NCBI GenBank assembly: GCA_964528675.1
Contig: CAZGTU010000003.1
Coordinates: 1-64,000 of the forward strand
Reading direction: 5' to 3'
Origin: CAYRTD01 sp964528675
Lineage (GTDB): Bacteria; Bacteroidota; Bacteroidia; Bacteroidales; GCA-2748055
DNA: 64,000 bases
A model generated the notes under the pieces. It did not search any database. It was not told where the DNA came from and saw only the letters and a list, made by a program, of their open reading frames with translations. How positions within the stretch are numbered: the first letter of the stretch is position 1; each line of letters begins with the position of its first letter. This document shows, in pieces, positions 44,302 to 52,829 of the stretch. The position numbers and the translations under genes were made by a program.

Positions 44302-45426
44302 CTAAAGCACCCCCTTCGTACTAGGTAAATCCTTACTGTAAGGATCCCGTTTAACTGCCATTTTAATCGCTCTTGCAAATGCTTTAAATATTGCTTCAAT
44401 CTTATGATGTTCATTATTTCCTTCTACTTCGATATTAAGATTACACAAAGCAGTATCGGAAAATGATTTGAAAAAATGGAAAAAGAGTTCTGTAGGAACA
44501 TCTCCTATTTTTTCTCTTTTAAAATCAGCTTCCCATACCAGCCAGTTACGCCCTCCAAAATCAATTGCCACCCGGGCAAGGCTTTCATCCATGGGTAGTA
44601 AAAAACCATAACGCATGATGCCTTTTTTATCTCCAAGGGCATTTTTAAAAGCTTCTCCTAAACCAAGAGCTGTATCTTCCACTGTATGATGTTCATCTAC
44701 ATGAAGATCCCCCACAGTTTCAATTTGCAGATCCACTCCCGAATGCTTTGGTATCTGCTCGAGCATGTGATCGAAAAACCCCAGGCCTGTTGAAATATCA
44801 GCCTTTCCGGATCCATCAATATTCAGTTCTATCTGAACGGATGTTTCCCGGGTTTTGCGGGTAATTTTTGCCATTCTGTCTTTACCTGCTAAATAATTCC
44901 ATATGTCTTCCCAGGAATCGGTCACTAAAGCACAAGTATCTGATAAATTGTTCTTTATTATATCCGAAGAATCTTTTTTGGGATTAAGGAAAAATGCCTT
45001 CGCCCCCAGGTTACTTGCAAGTTGAATATCTGTAATCCTGTCACCTATTACATAGGAGTTTTTGAGATCATAATTTCCATCCATGTATTTTTCAAGTAAT
45101 CCGGTACGAGGCTTACGTGTCGGAGCATTATCTTCAGGTAAAGATGTATCAATCAGGATATCATCGAATTCTATCCCCTGGGAACGGAATACCGAAAGAA
45201 ATTTTTCTTGAGGAATATGAAAATCCTCATATGAAAAAGAATCTGTACCCATACCATCCTGGTTGCTGACAATAACCAGTTTATAGTCGGTAAAATGCCT
45301 GATATTGTATAAAAAACGAAAGACATGGGGATAAAATTCCAGCTTTTCCAGACTGTCCACCTGGTAATCCTCAGGTGGTTCTATAATGAGCGTTCCATCT
45401 CTGTCTATTAACAATAATTTTTCCAT
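44302..45426 (-). CDS. hisB: Bifunctional histidinol-phosphatase / imidazoleglycerol-phosphate dehydratase
   Basis: 374 residues. N-terminal HAD phosphatase (1-165): LLIDRDGTLIIEPPEDYQVD with the DxD nucleophile, IVSNQDGMGTDSF, SYVIGDRITDIQLA. C-terminal IGPD (about 185-374): GLGFFDHMLEQIPKHSGVDL, metal His in HVDEHHTVEDTALGLG and in NEHHKIEAIFKAFARA. Steps 7 and 9 in one chain, as in Enterobacteria and many Bacteroidota. Confidence 0.97.
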   Translation of the reverse strand: MEKLLLIDRDGTLIIEPPEDYQVDSLEKLEFYPHVFRFLYNIRHFTDYKLVIVSNQDGMGTDSFSYEDFHIPQEKFLSVFRSQGIEFDDILIDTSLPEDNAPTRKPRTGLLEKYMDGNYDLKNSYVIGDRITDIQLASNLGAKAFFLNPKKDSSDIIKNNLSDTCALVTDSWEDIWNYLAGKDRMAKITRKTRETSVQIELNIDGSGKADISTGLGFFDHMLEQIPKHSGVDLQIETVGDLHVDEHHTVEDTALGLGEAFKNALGDKKGIMRYGFLLPMDESLARVAIDFGGRNWLVWEADFKREKIGDVPTELFFHFFKSFSDTALCNLNIEVEGNNEHHKIEAIFKAFARAIKMAVKRDPYSKDLPSTKGVL

Positions 45427-45482
45427 TTCTTAGATATTTTATGAGGCAACTCTTAATAGCATCTTTAGCCAGCAGATTCCCT

Positions 45483-46529
45483 TTATCCTGGAAAGTCGAA
45501 TTCCTTTATTGCTTTCATTAAAGCCCTGTTTTCTTCTTTTGTGCCAATGGTGATTCTAAGAGAATCCTCACATAAAACAAGGCTTGAACGATCTCTTACT
45601 ATTATCTCATTTTCTTTTAAGTAATTATATAATTCCCTGGGATAGTCCATACGAACCAATAAAAAATTTGCATCAGAAGGATAAACTTTTTTTACAAATT
45701 CAATATCTGAAAGTTCTTTTTCCAGAATTTTTCTTTGCTCGATGATTTCATTTACCCAGCCTATTTTTTGTTTTCTACTTTTCAGATGTTCAAGAGCAAA
45801 ATTCTGGGTAAGGATATTCAGATTATAGGGGTATTTTACTTTATTAAAAAATCTTATGATCTCTTCTGATGCAAAAGCCATTCCCAGTCTTATTCCTGCA
45901 AGACCCCAGGCCTTGGAAAATGTCCTGAGCACAATCAGATTAGGATATTGTTTTAAAAATGGCAACATGCCTTCTGAATCAGCAAAATCAATATAAGCTT
46001 CATCAACCACAACAACACCCCTGAACATATCCAGCAGTTTTCGGGTCTCCTCTGTTGACAGTAAATTCCCTGTGGGATTATTGGGAGAGCAAAGAAACAC
46101 CAGTTTGGAGAATGAGTCCGAGGCTTCAAGAATAGCAGCAGAGTTGAAAGAATAATCTTCATTCAACAATACTTTCCTGAACCCGATATCATTTACAGAA
46201 GCGCTCACTTCGTACATCCCGTAACTCGGAGTAATTGAAAGAACATTATCAACCCCTGGTTTACAAAAGATGCGGAAAATCAGATCGATAGCCTCATCGC
46301 TTCCATTTCCGAGAAAAATATTCCCGGCAGGTACTTTATACAATGAAGAAACCCGGTCTTTCAGTTGTTTCTGAAGAGGATCAGGATACCTGTTGTAAGG
46401 AGAATTAAACGGGTTTTCATTGGCATCCAGAAATATGGATGCTTTACCGGAAAATTCATTTCTGGCAGAGGAATACGGGATCAATTCCCTGATATTATCT
46501 CTTATGATATTTTTGAGTTCAAAACTCAT
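45483..46529 (-). CDS. hisC: Histidinol-phosphate aminotransferase
   Basis: 348 residues, PLP fold type I. Converts imidazole acetol phosphate and glutamate to histidinol phosphate. FLDANENPFNSPYNRYPDP near the N-terminus, FLGNGSDEAIDLIFR, CSPNNPTGN, VVVDEAYIDF, PLP-lysine in RTFSKAWGLAGIRLG, LRITIGTKEENR at the end. Overlaps the end of hisD by 4 bp (ATGA). Confidence 0.96.
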   Translation of the reverse strand: MSFELKNIIRDNIRELIPYSSARNEFSGKASIFLDANENPFNSPYNRYPDPLQKQLKDRVSSLYKVPAGNIFLGNGSDEAIDLIFRIFCKPGVDNVLSITPSYGMYEVSASVNDIGFRKVLLNEDYSFNSAAILEASDSFSKLVFLCSPNNPTGNLLSTEETRKLLDMFRGVVVVDEAYIDFADSEGMLPFLKQYPNLIVLRTFSKAWGLAGIRLGMAFASEEIIRFFNKVKYPYNLNILTQNFALEHLKSRKQKIGWVNEIIEQRKILEKELSDIEFVKKVYPSDANFLLVRMDYPRELYNYLKENEIIVRDRSSLVLCEDSLRITIGTKEENRALMKAIKEFDFPG

Positions 46530-47824
46530 GACCTGTAATTATGGGCTGAATTCATCCTGATCTCAATTGCTCTTCTATGTGCTTCAAGATCTTCTGCTCT
46601 GGCAATCCTTTCTACAGATGGACCTATGTTAAACAAACCATATTTGGTAATTTCCTGGTAAGTGATCTTTTTCATAAAACTTGTAAGATTCACTCCACTG
46701 TATGCTTTTGCGGCTCCATTGGTAGGTAAGGTATGATTTGTACCGGAGGCGTAGTCACCTGCACTTTCCGGCGTGTACTGGCCTAAAAACACAGAACCTG
46801 CATTGGTAATCCCTTCTACCATCTCGTTATAATTTTGAGTTATAATAATAAGATGTTCAGGAGCATATTCATTTACAAGGGCCAGTATCTCATTATCATT
46901 TTTGAGTAATATGAATTTAGAGTTACCAAGTGATTTTCTTGCCAGTTCCCTTCTTGGAAGATCTTTGATCTGTTTATCTATTTCCGATTGTATTTTATCA
47001 ATAATCTCTTCATCTCTGGTAATCAGCAACACCTGACTATCTTCACCGTGTTCTGCCTGTGAAAGAAGGTCAGAAGCCACATATGCAGGATCACTTGTTT
47101 TATCTGCGATAATGGCCAATTCTGAAGGACCTGCAGGCATATCGATAGCGGTTTTATCCAGGCTTACCTTCATTTTTGCTGCTGTTACGAACTGGTTGCC
47201 GGGCCCAAAAATCTTATAAACCTTTGGCACCGTCTCGGTACCGTATGCCATTGCCGCAATAGCCTGAGCACCCCCGATTTTATATATCTTACTTATATCA
47301 AGTAATGAAGCAGTGTAGAGAATGGCAGGATCTACTTTTCCTTCTTTGTCGGGAGGAGTGCAAATAATTATTTCTGAACACCCTGCCAATTTTGCAGGTA
47401 TTCCAAGCATAAGCACAGTGGATAATAGCGGTGCGGTCCCTCCCGGAATATAAAGGCCCACTTTTTCTATGGGCTTTGCTTGTTGCCATACCTTTACTCC
47501 CGGGGTTGTATCACAGGTGATTTTTTGAGGCATTTGCTTTTCGTGAAAAAGCTCAATATTTGCGCGGGCAATATCCAGCGCAGATTTTAAATTGTCTTCT
47601 ATCTCGTATTTTGCCGCAGCAATATCAATTGAAGACACAGCGATGTCCTCGATCTTAATTTTATCAAACTTTTCAGTATAAAATCTTAAGGCCTCATCGC
47701 CGTTTTTTCTTACCTCATTTATGATTTCAGTTACGGAACCCATTAATTCCTCCAGATCAAAGGAGGGTCGTTCCAGGATGGATTTCCAGTCCTCTTTCTT
47801 TGGAAATTTAATAATGTTCATCAA
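46526..47824 (-). CDS. hisD: Histidinol dehydrogenase
   Basis: 432 residues. Zinc enzyme oxidising histidinol to histidine with two NAD+. VGLYIPGGTAPLLSTVLMLG, GGAQAIAAMAYGTETVP, KIFGPGNQFVTAAK, DMPAGPSELAIIAD, LLSQAEHGEDSQ (zinc Gln/His) and GTNHTLPTNGAAKAYSGV are all standard. Two Met codons lie at the start; either may be used. Gap to hisG is 27 bp. Confidence 0.97.
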   Translation of the reverse strand: MMNIIKFPKKEDWKSILERPSFDLEELMGSVTEIINEVRKNGDEALRFYTEKFDKIKIEDIAVSSIDIAAAKYEIEDNLKSALDIARANIELFHEKQMPQKITCDTTPGVKVWQQAKPIEKVGLYIPGGTAPLLSTVLMLGIPAKLAGCSEIIICTPPDKEGKVDPAILYTASLLDISKIYKIGGAQAIAAMAYGTETVPKVYKIFGPGNQFVTAAKMKVSLDKTAIDMPAGPSELAIIADKTSDPAYVASDLLSQAEHGEDSQVLLITRDEEIIDKIQSEIDKQIKDLPRRELARKSLGNSKFILLKNDNEILALVNEYAPEHLIIITQNYNEMVEGITNAGSVFLGQYTPESAGDYASGTNHTLPTNGAAKAYSGVNLTSFMKKITYQEITKYGLFNIGPSVERIARAEDLEAHRRAIEIRMNSAHNYRS

Positions 47825-47851
47825 GTTAAATATTAGGATAAATAATAATGC

Positions 47852-48709
47852 TTAAACGATCATTTTCTCAATAGGAATTACAAGTATTCCCTGTGCTCCC
47901 AGTGCTTTCAATTTATCAATCACTTCCCAGAACTGTTTTTCACTCAGTACAGAATGAACTGAACTCCATCCTTCTTCTGCAAGAGGCATAACGGTAGGAG
48001 ATTTCATACCGGGAATAACATTAATGATCTTCTCAAGATTTTCATTAGGAGCATTCAGCAGGATATATTTATTATTTCCTGCAGCCAGAACCGATTTAAT
48101 CCTGAAAACCAGGTCATCCAATATGGCTTGCTTATCTTTATCTAGAGAAGGATCAGCAATCAACACAGCTTCTGAATTAAGCGCAACTTCAACTTCTTTT
48201 AAACCATTGCTTATTAAAGTACTTCCGGAACTTACAATGTCAAAAATCCCGTCTGCAAGTCCTATTCCGGGGGCAATTTCGACGGAGCCGCTTATTTCAT
48301 GAATCTCAGCTTCAACATTTTGACCGGCCAGAAAATCGGAAAGAATATTTGGATATGAAGTTGCAATCCGTTTCCCGTTAAAAAATTCCACTCCCCTGTA
48401 ATCAACAGATTTTGGCACTGCCAGAGAGAGACGACACCTTGAAAAACCAAGTCGCTTAATAATGCTTACATCCGATTTTTTCTCTTTAACAACATTTTCA
48501 CCTACAATACCGATATCAACCACTTTATCGGTTACATATTCCGGAATATCATCATCTCTCAGATAAAGAATCTCGAGAGGGAAATTTGAAGAACGGGATA
48601 CAAGCTTTCGCTGCCCATTTGAAATGTTTATACCGGCTTCCCGGATAAGGGAAAGAGATTTTTCACTCAGTCGACCTGATTTTTGAACGGCAACTTTTAA
48701 TATACTCAT
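47852..48709 (-). CDS. hisG: ATP phosphoribosyltransferase, long form
   Basis: 285 residues from the ATG at 48709 (MSILKVAVQKSGRL); an in-frame TTG 12 codons up lies inside the terminator and is rejected. First step of the pathway. Catalytic part: LKVAVQKSGRLSEKSLSLI, VDIGIVGENVVKE, RIATSYPNILSDFL, GSVEIAPGIGLADGIFDIVS. The extra C-terminal region (about residues 215-285, KSPTVMPLAEEGWSSVHSVL) is the ACT-like histidine-binding domain of the long form, so no HisZ is needed. Transcription is predicted to be governed by the upstream attenuator. Confidence 0.96.
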   Translation of the reverse strand: MSILKVAVQKSGRLSEKSLSLIREAGINISNGQRKLVSRSSNFPLEILYLRDDDIPEYVTDKVVDIGIVGENVVKEKKSDVSIIKRLGFSRCRLSLAVPKSVDYRGVEFFNGKRIATSYPNILSDFLAGQNVEAEIHEISGSVEIAPGIGLADGIFDIVSSGSTLISNGLKEVEVALNSEAVLIADPSLDKDKQAILDDLVFRIKSVLAAGNNKYILLNAPNENLEKIINVIPGMKSPTVMPLAEEGWSSVHSVLSEKQFWEVIDKLKALGAQGILVIPIEKMIV

Positions 48710-48718
48710 ATTATTACT

Positions 48719-48750
48719 ACAAAAAAAGGCTTGCAGTAAGTGCAAACCTT
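48719..48750 (-). terminator. Attenuator terminator of the his operon
   Basis: On the minus strand AAGGTTTGCA (48750-48741) pairs with TGCAAGCCTT (48735-48726) around a 5-nt loop, 10 bp with one G-U pair, followed by a run of seven T. It lies between the leader peptide and hisG and ends about 10 bp before the hisG ATG. The 8-mer TGCACTTA at 48744-48737 (5' arm plus loop) is complementary to TAAGTGCA at 48788-48781, which would make an antiterminator. Confidence 0.85.
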
Positions 48751-48799
48751 GTTTAAAAAATCTAATTATCTTTAAAAATATGCACTTATCTCATTATCC

Positions 48800-48853
48800 T
48801 CATTCATTATGATGATGGTGGAAATGGTTCCTGACAATGTGCACATCTTTCAT
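48800..48853 (-). CDS. hisL: his operon leader peptide
   Basis: 17 codons, ATG at 48853, TGA at 48802-48800: M-K-D-V-H-I-V-R-N-H-F-H-H-H-H-N-E. Six of 17 residues are His, four of them consecutive. It lies upstream of hisG on the same strand and 50 bp before an intrinsic terminator, the layout of classic histidine attenuators, in which scarce His-tRNA stalls the ribosome on the His codons and lets the antiterminator form. Not alignable to enteric HisL except for the His run. Confidence 0.85.
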   Translation of the reverse strand: MKDVHIVRNHFHHHHNE

Positions 48854-48904
48854 AATTATTTCTATCAAATATTTCGCAATGTTAGTTAAAAGCTTTTAAT
48901 TTAT

Positions 48905-48912
48905 CAAATTTA
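48905..48912 (-). promoter_or_regulatory. Possible -7 element of the his leader promoter
   Basis: Minus strand TAAATTTG fits the Bacteroidota -7 consensus TAnnTTTG. It would put the transcript start about 40-50 nt upstream of the leader peptide. No good TTG -33 element is seen at the expected distance, so the call is weak. Confidence 0.35.
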
Positions 48913-48938
48913 TAGTGCGATTTAATATTATCTTTAAG

Positions 48939-50258
48939 TTAAAGATCTTTTATTGTGATATTTAAGGAGGAGTCTCTCAATCTGTTAAAAATATCATCAT
49001 AGATATGTTCAATTCTTTTATATAGTTCCGATTCATCCACTATAATTTTGTCGCTTCCAATATCATCAAGTCGCTCTATAACAAATTTCAAAGTAATTTT
49101 GTTTATATCAATTGCAGGTTGAAAGCCTTTATCTTTTGGATTATCCTTCAGTGTTTCCACAAGAATGTTTGCTGTTGTTAAATCAAATAAAACATCTCTG
49201 ACCAGTCTTATGGGAATACCCAGCTTCTCTCCTATTTCTGCACTTGTAGGTGGCTCTTCACCTTTCTCAAAATATTTAATAACATGATGCAGAATGAGCA
49301 TGGAAAGAATCCTCTTATTGTGATTACTGATATTAAGAGATTCAGCCTCAACAGCATACTTACCTACATTTTGATAGGCAAAGGAGATCTCTGCACCAAG
49401 TAAAACGATCAGCCAGCTAATCTGGAGCCAAACAAGAAAAAGCGGAAGGGCAGCAAATGTTCCGTATAGTGCGCTATATTTTGTGACTCCGATCTGAAAA
49501 TGCACATAGCCCCATTGCACAACCTGAAAAAGAGTCCCTGCAATAATACCCGCGATCAAGGCATACTTAAAATTAACACGGGTATTGGGCATTATGATGT
49601 AAAGAAGTGTGAAAGCAAGCCAGATAAGGGTATAAGGCAAAAAACCAAGCAGGGTTTTTAAAGCAGGGGTGATCACCTGGAAGAAAATAACCCCTTCCTG
49701 TGCCGATTCCACCCGGCTGGCAATATATATCATAACACTGCTTGATATAATGATAAGAAAGGGACCAATAAGCATTATGGAGAGATAATCGGCAAGTTTG
49801 CGGAAAAAGGTCCTGGACTTTCGAATTTGCCAGATGGCATTAAATGATCCTTCAATATTTGTCAGCACGCGCATAATAGACCAGGTCAGAATCAACAGTC
49901 CGATTCCTGCAAGTACTCCACCCTGAACCCCTTCAAGAACCTGATCAGAAAGATCAATCACCCAGTTCATAACTTCTTCCTGTCCTTTAAAATTCTCCAT
50001 GATGAATTCTTCAAGCCGGGAATCAAATCCAAAACCCTTTGCAATTCCAAATCCCATGGCGACAATCGGAACAAGTGAAAGCAATGTGTAAAAAGTAAGT
50101 GCTGAAGCGCGCAGACTAACCCTGTCCTCCATAAATCCCCTGAAAGCAAGAATGATGATTCTCAACTGTTGAATGAAAAAAGAATACCAGGGCGATTTCT
50201 TATGAATATCCTCCTTCCATATCTCTTCCTTAATAAATTGTGTGATTTTCTTTACCAT
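48939..50258 (-). CDS. YihY/BrkB-family inner-membrane protein with C-terminal winged-helix-like domain
   Basis: 439 residues. Six hydrophobic segments between about residues 40 and 300, with family signatures RASALTFYTLLSLVPIVAMG, SFNAIWQIRKSRTFFRKLADY, and LPLFLVWLQISWLIVLLGAE. The last 120 residues are soluble; PTSAEIGEKLGIPIRLVRDV and LTTANILVETL resemble a winged helix like those of Rrf2 proteins. The family was once called RNase BN, which is not its activity; true function is unknown. Its stop lies upstream of the his leader. Confidence 0.88.
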   Translation of the reverse strand: MVKKITQFIKEEIWKEDIHKKSPWYSFFIQQLRIIILAFRGFMEDRVSLRASALTFYTLLSLVPIVAMGFGIAKGFGFDSRLEEFIMENFKGQEEVMNWVIDLSDQVLEGVQGGVLAGIGLLILTWSIMRVLTNIEGSFNAIWQIRKSRTFFRKLADYLSIMLIGPFLIIISSSVMIYIASRVESAQEGVIFFQVITPALKTLLGFLPYTLIWLAFTLLYIIMPNTRVNFKYALIAGIIAGTLFQVVQWGYVHFQIGVTKYSALYGTFAALPLFLVWLQISWLIVLLGAEISFAYQNVGKYAVEAESLNISNHNKRILSMLILHHVIKYFEKGEEPPTSAEIGEKLGIPIRLVRDVLFDLTTANILVETLKDNPKDKGFQPAIDINKITLKFVIERLDDIGSDKIIVDESELYKRIEHIYDDIFNRLRDSSLNITIKDL

Positions 50259-50392
50259 TGGGCAGGGATTTACTGCAAATATACTAAAACCGCTTAAACC
50301 AACAATTTCGGAACTTTCCGTAAATTATCCGCTATTGCGTCTTTCAAGCTGATTTATATTTAGTAATATTACGCCAAAATTTTCAATAGGTT

Positions 50393-51088
50393 ATGCAAAT
50401 TAATATACTTCATCTTGTTGAGGGGGCGAGAAAAGCGAGGGGATTAACTGTTGTCATAGATGTTTTTCGAGCATTTTCTTTAGCTGCATATGCTTTTGGA
50501 GCAGGAGCGGAGAAAATCATACCGGTGAGCAGAATAGAAACTGCACTAAAGTTGAAAGAAGAAAATCTTGATTTCATACTTGTGGGCGAAAGAAATGAAA
50601 AAAAAGTACCCGGATTTGATTTTGGCAATTCGCCCACTCATATTTTGAAAGCAAATTTAAAGGGCAAGACCCTTGTTCATACCACCAGTGCAGGAACTCA
50701 GGGAATTGTAAATGCCGTAAATGCGAATGAGGTCATAACCGGGGCTTTTGTTAATGCTTCAGCAATTGTGCATTATATAAAAATGAAAAAACCTGAAGAG
50801 GTTTCCCTTGTATGTATGGGATATGCTTCCGTCCATCCGGTAGAAGAGGATACTTTTTGTGCTGAATACATTAAGAATGAACTTGAAGGAAAGAAAAATG
50901 ATTTTGAAAAATATGTCGGGATAATAAGAAAAACGAGCGGGAAACGTTTTTTTGAGAGAGAAAAACAATCTTTTTCCCCATCCTCCGATTTTGATCTCTG
51001 TTTGAACCTAAACCACTTTAATTTTGTTCTCAAGTCTGGAAAAGAAAAAAACGAGAGAATCGTTCTGCAAAAAATCAATCTCAAATAA
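50393..51088 (+). CDS. 2-phosphosulfolactate phosphatase (ComB) family protein
   Basis: 231 residues. ComB fold: VVIDVFRAFSLAAYAFGAGA, LVGERNEKKVPGFDFGNSPT, LVHTTSAGTQGIVNA, VCMGYASVHPVEEDTFCAEY. In methanogens ComB makes sulfolactate for coenzyme M; bacterial members occur without that pathway and the substrate may differ. The TlpA gene follows after 7 bp. Confidence 0.85.
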   Translation: MQINILHLVEGARKARGLTVVIDVFRAFSLAAYAFGAGAEKIIPVSRIETALKLKEENLDFILVGERNEKKVPGFDFGNSPTHILKANLKGKTLVHTTSAGTQGIVNAVNANEVITGAFVNASAIVHYIKMKKPEEVSLVCMGYASVHPVEEDTFCAEYIKNELEGKKNDFEKYVGIIRKTSGKRFFEREKQSFSPSSDFDLCLNLNHFNFVLKSGKEKNERIVLQKINLK

Positions 51089-51095
51089 AGCATCA

Positions 51096-51701
51096 ATGAC
51101 AAAAATAAAAGACCGGGTACAGAATTATTTCAAAAACAAATCCCGCTGGAAAATAGCCGGTGATCTTATTTTTTATATTTTCATTGTACTCCTTATTATT
51201 CCGGCAACACGGAAGCCCATTTCCACTACCTTAATCAGATTGACAATGCTTAAACCAAGAGTGGAAAACACTGAAAACCTTCCTTCAATAACAGAATTGG
51301 ATAGAGACTTTTTAATTGAAGATCTGGAAGATAACAGCTACAGACTCGAAGATTTCGATAATGAAGTTGTATTACTTAATTTCTGGGCAACATGGTGTCC
51401 TCCCTGCCGTGCAGAAATGCCTTCCCTGCAGAAATTATATAATGATTACGGAGATAAAATTGCGATAATTCTTGTTACCTCAGAAGAAGAGAAGGTTGTG
51501 CTGGATTACCTTAAGGAATACAATTATAAACTCCCTGTATATTTCCAGAGGTCAGCTCTTCCTCCCTCATTCCAGGTAAATTCCATTCCCACTACTTACC
51601 TGATCAATAAAAAAGGTAATATCATTACCGAGAAAAAAGGTGCAGCAAACTGGAATTCCGAAAGCTTCAAAAGTGAACTTGATCAACTAATCAAGCAATA
51701 A
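51096..51701 (+). CDS. TlpA/ResA-like membrane-anchored thioredoxin
   Basis: 201 residues from the ATG at 51096 (MTKIKDRVQNYF); the longer frame runs inside the ComB gene. One membrane segment (about 22-40, LIFYIFIVLLIIPAT), then a periplasmic thioredoxin fold: LLNFWATWCPPCRAEMPSLQ with the CPPC site, VTSEEEKVVLDYL, and cis-Pro in NSIPTTYLINKKG. Predicted disulfide reductase for envelope proteins such as cytochrome c maturation. Confidence 0.9.
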   Translation: MTKIKDRVQNYFKNKSRWKIAGDLIFYIFIVLLIIPATRKPISTTLIRLTMLKPRVENTENLPSITELDRDFLIEDLEDNSYRLEDFDNEVVLLNFWATWCPPCRAEMPSLQKLYNDYGDKIAIILVTSEEEKVVLDYLKEYNYKLPVYFQRSALPPSFQVNSIPTTYLINKKGNIITEKKGAANWNSESFKSELDQLIKQ

Positions 51702-51704
51702 GTA

Positions 51705-52823
51705 TTAACTCACTTTTCTGTATCTCCATACAGACAGGCTTAAAATTACAAAAGCATATATCAGCATGGAATAAAACTCGTTACTAATTGTGCTGAATCC
51801 TGATCCTTTTAAGAGAATCATTCTTATCACCTTCATGAAATAGGCATAGGGATTAATGATATTAACTTTTTGAGCCCAGACAGGCATACTTTCAACCGGA
51901 GTAAATATCCCTGACATCAGGATAAAAGTCAGCATAAAGAAAAAAGTGAGAAACATTACCTGTTGCTGATTGGATGCCACCGTAGAAAGAAAAAGGCCGA
52001 TTCCAAGTGCTACAAGAAGGTAAACTGCTGCAAAACCAAAAAGCAACCACAGGCTTCCTATCATTGGAAGACCAAAAAGCAATCTGCCCAGAACCAATGC
52101 CAGGGCGAGTTCCAGCAGGGCTATTATCCAAAAAGGAAATAATTTACCGAATATAAAATGGATTTTTTTTATCGGGGTTACATTGATTTGTTCAGAAGTT
52201 CCCAGCTCCTTCTCTCTTACCAGGTTCAAAGCCGTTAAGAACATACCTATAATAGTAACAAGGATCACGATAATCCCGGGTAACATATAAATTTTATAAT
52301 CAAGCTCCGGATTGTACCAAAAACTCGTGATCATATTAATTTGCCTGAATTGATCTGATAAAACAGGTCCTGACCACTCAAGACGGATATTACGATTAAA
52401 GGAGGTAATAATAGCCGTGGTATACCCATTGATTAAATTGGCTTTAGTTGCATTTACCGCATTAATCAGAAGCTGAACAGGAGCATTGTCTTCTACACGC
52501 AAATCTTTTGAAAAACCGGATGGGATATGGATAACCAGGTCTGCTTTTTCTGTTTTCAGCATGTGTTCTGCTTCAGTAATATTGAAGCCGGAACCCTGAA
52601 AGTTATAGAAAGGAGATGCGGTAAATTCCGATACCAGGCGACGGGAAGCGGATGAAAGATCACTGTCAATAACAAAGAACTTAATCTCCTTCATTTCAAG
52701 ATTGGCTGCATAAACAAGAAGGATCATCTGAACAAAAGGTGCAATAAAAATAAATGGAAGCATCACTTTGTTCCTGAAGATCTGAATGAATTCTTTCCTT
52801 ATTATGTTTAAAATAATTTTCAT
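51705..52823 (-). CDS. ABC-2 type transporter permease (YbhR/S-like), downstream copy
   Basis: 372 residues. One N-terminal membrane segment after IIRKEFIQIFRNKVMLPFIF, a periplasmic domain (about 45-180) and five C-terminal segments, with LNLVREKELGTSEQINVTPI as the conserved cytoplasmic loop and LMSGIFTPVESMP before the last segment. Last gene of the efflux operon; pairs with the next permease. Confidence 0.9.
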   Translation of the reverse strand: MKIILNIIRKEFIQIFRNKVMLPFIFIAPFVQMILLVYAANLEMKEIKFFVIDSDLSSASRRLVSEFTASPFYNFQGSGFNITEAEHMLKTEKADLVIHIPSGFSKDLRVEDNAPVQLLINAVNATKANLINGYTTAIITSFNRNIRLEWSGPVLSDQFRQINMITSFWYNPELDYKIYMLPGIIVILVTIIGMFLTALNLVREKELGTSEQINVTPIKKIHFIFGKLFPFWIIALLELALALVLGRLLFGLPMIGSLWLLFGFAAVYLLVALGIGLFLSTVASNQQQVMFLTFFFMLTFILMSGIFTPVESMPVWAQKVNIINPYAYFMKVIRMILLKGSGFSTISNEFYSMLIYAFVILSLSVWRYRKVS

Positions 52824-52829
52824 AATGCC

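Noticed and set aside
48710..48745. TTG start of hisG 12 codons upstream
   Set aside because: It lies inside the attenuator terminator, and the added residues do not resemble the family N-terminus; ATG at 48709 is preferred.
48719..48853. A metabolite riboswitch upstream of hisG
   Set aside because: The His-rich leader ORF with terminator and antiterminator explains the region; no conserved riboswitch core was seen.
51024..51095. Longer N-terminus of the TlpA-like protein overlapping the ComB gene
   Set aside because: The ATG at 51096 gives a normal short cytoplasmic lead before the membrane segment and a 7-bp gap to ComB; the extension only reflects an open frame.
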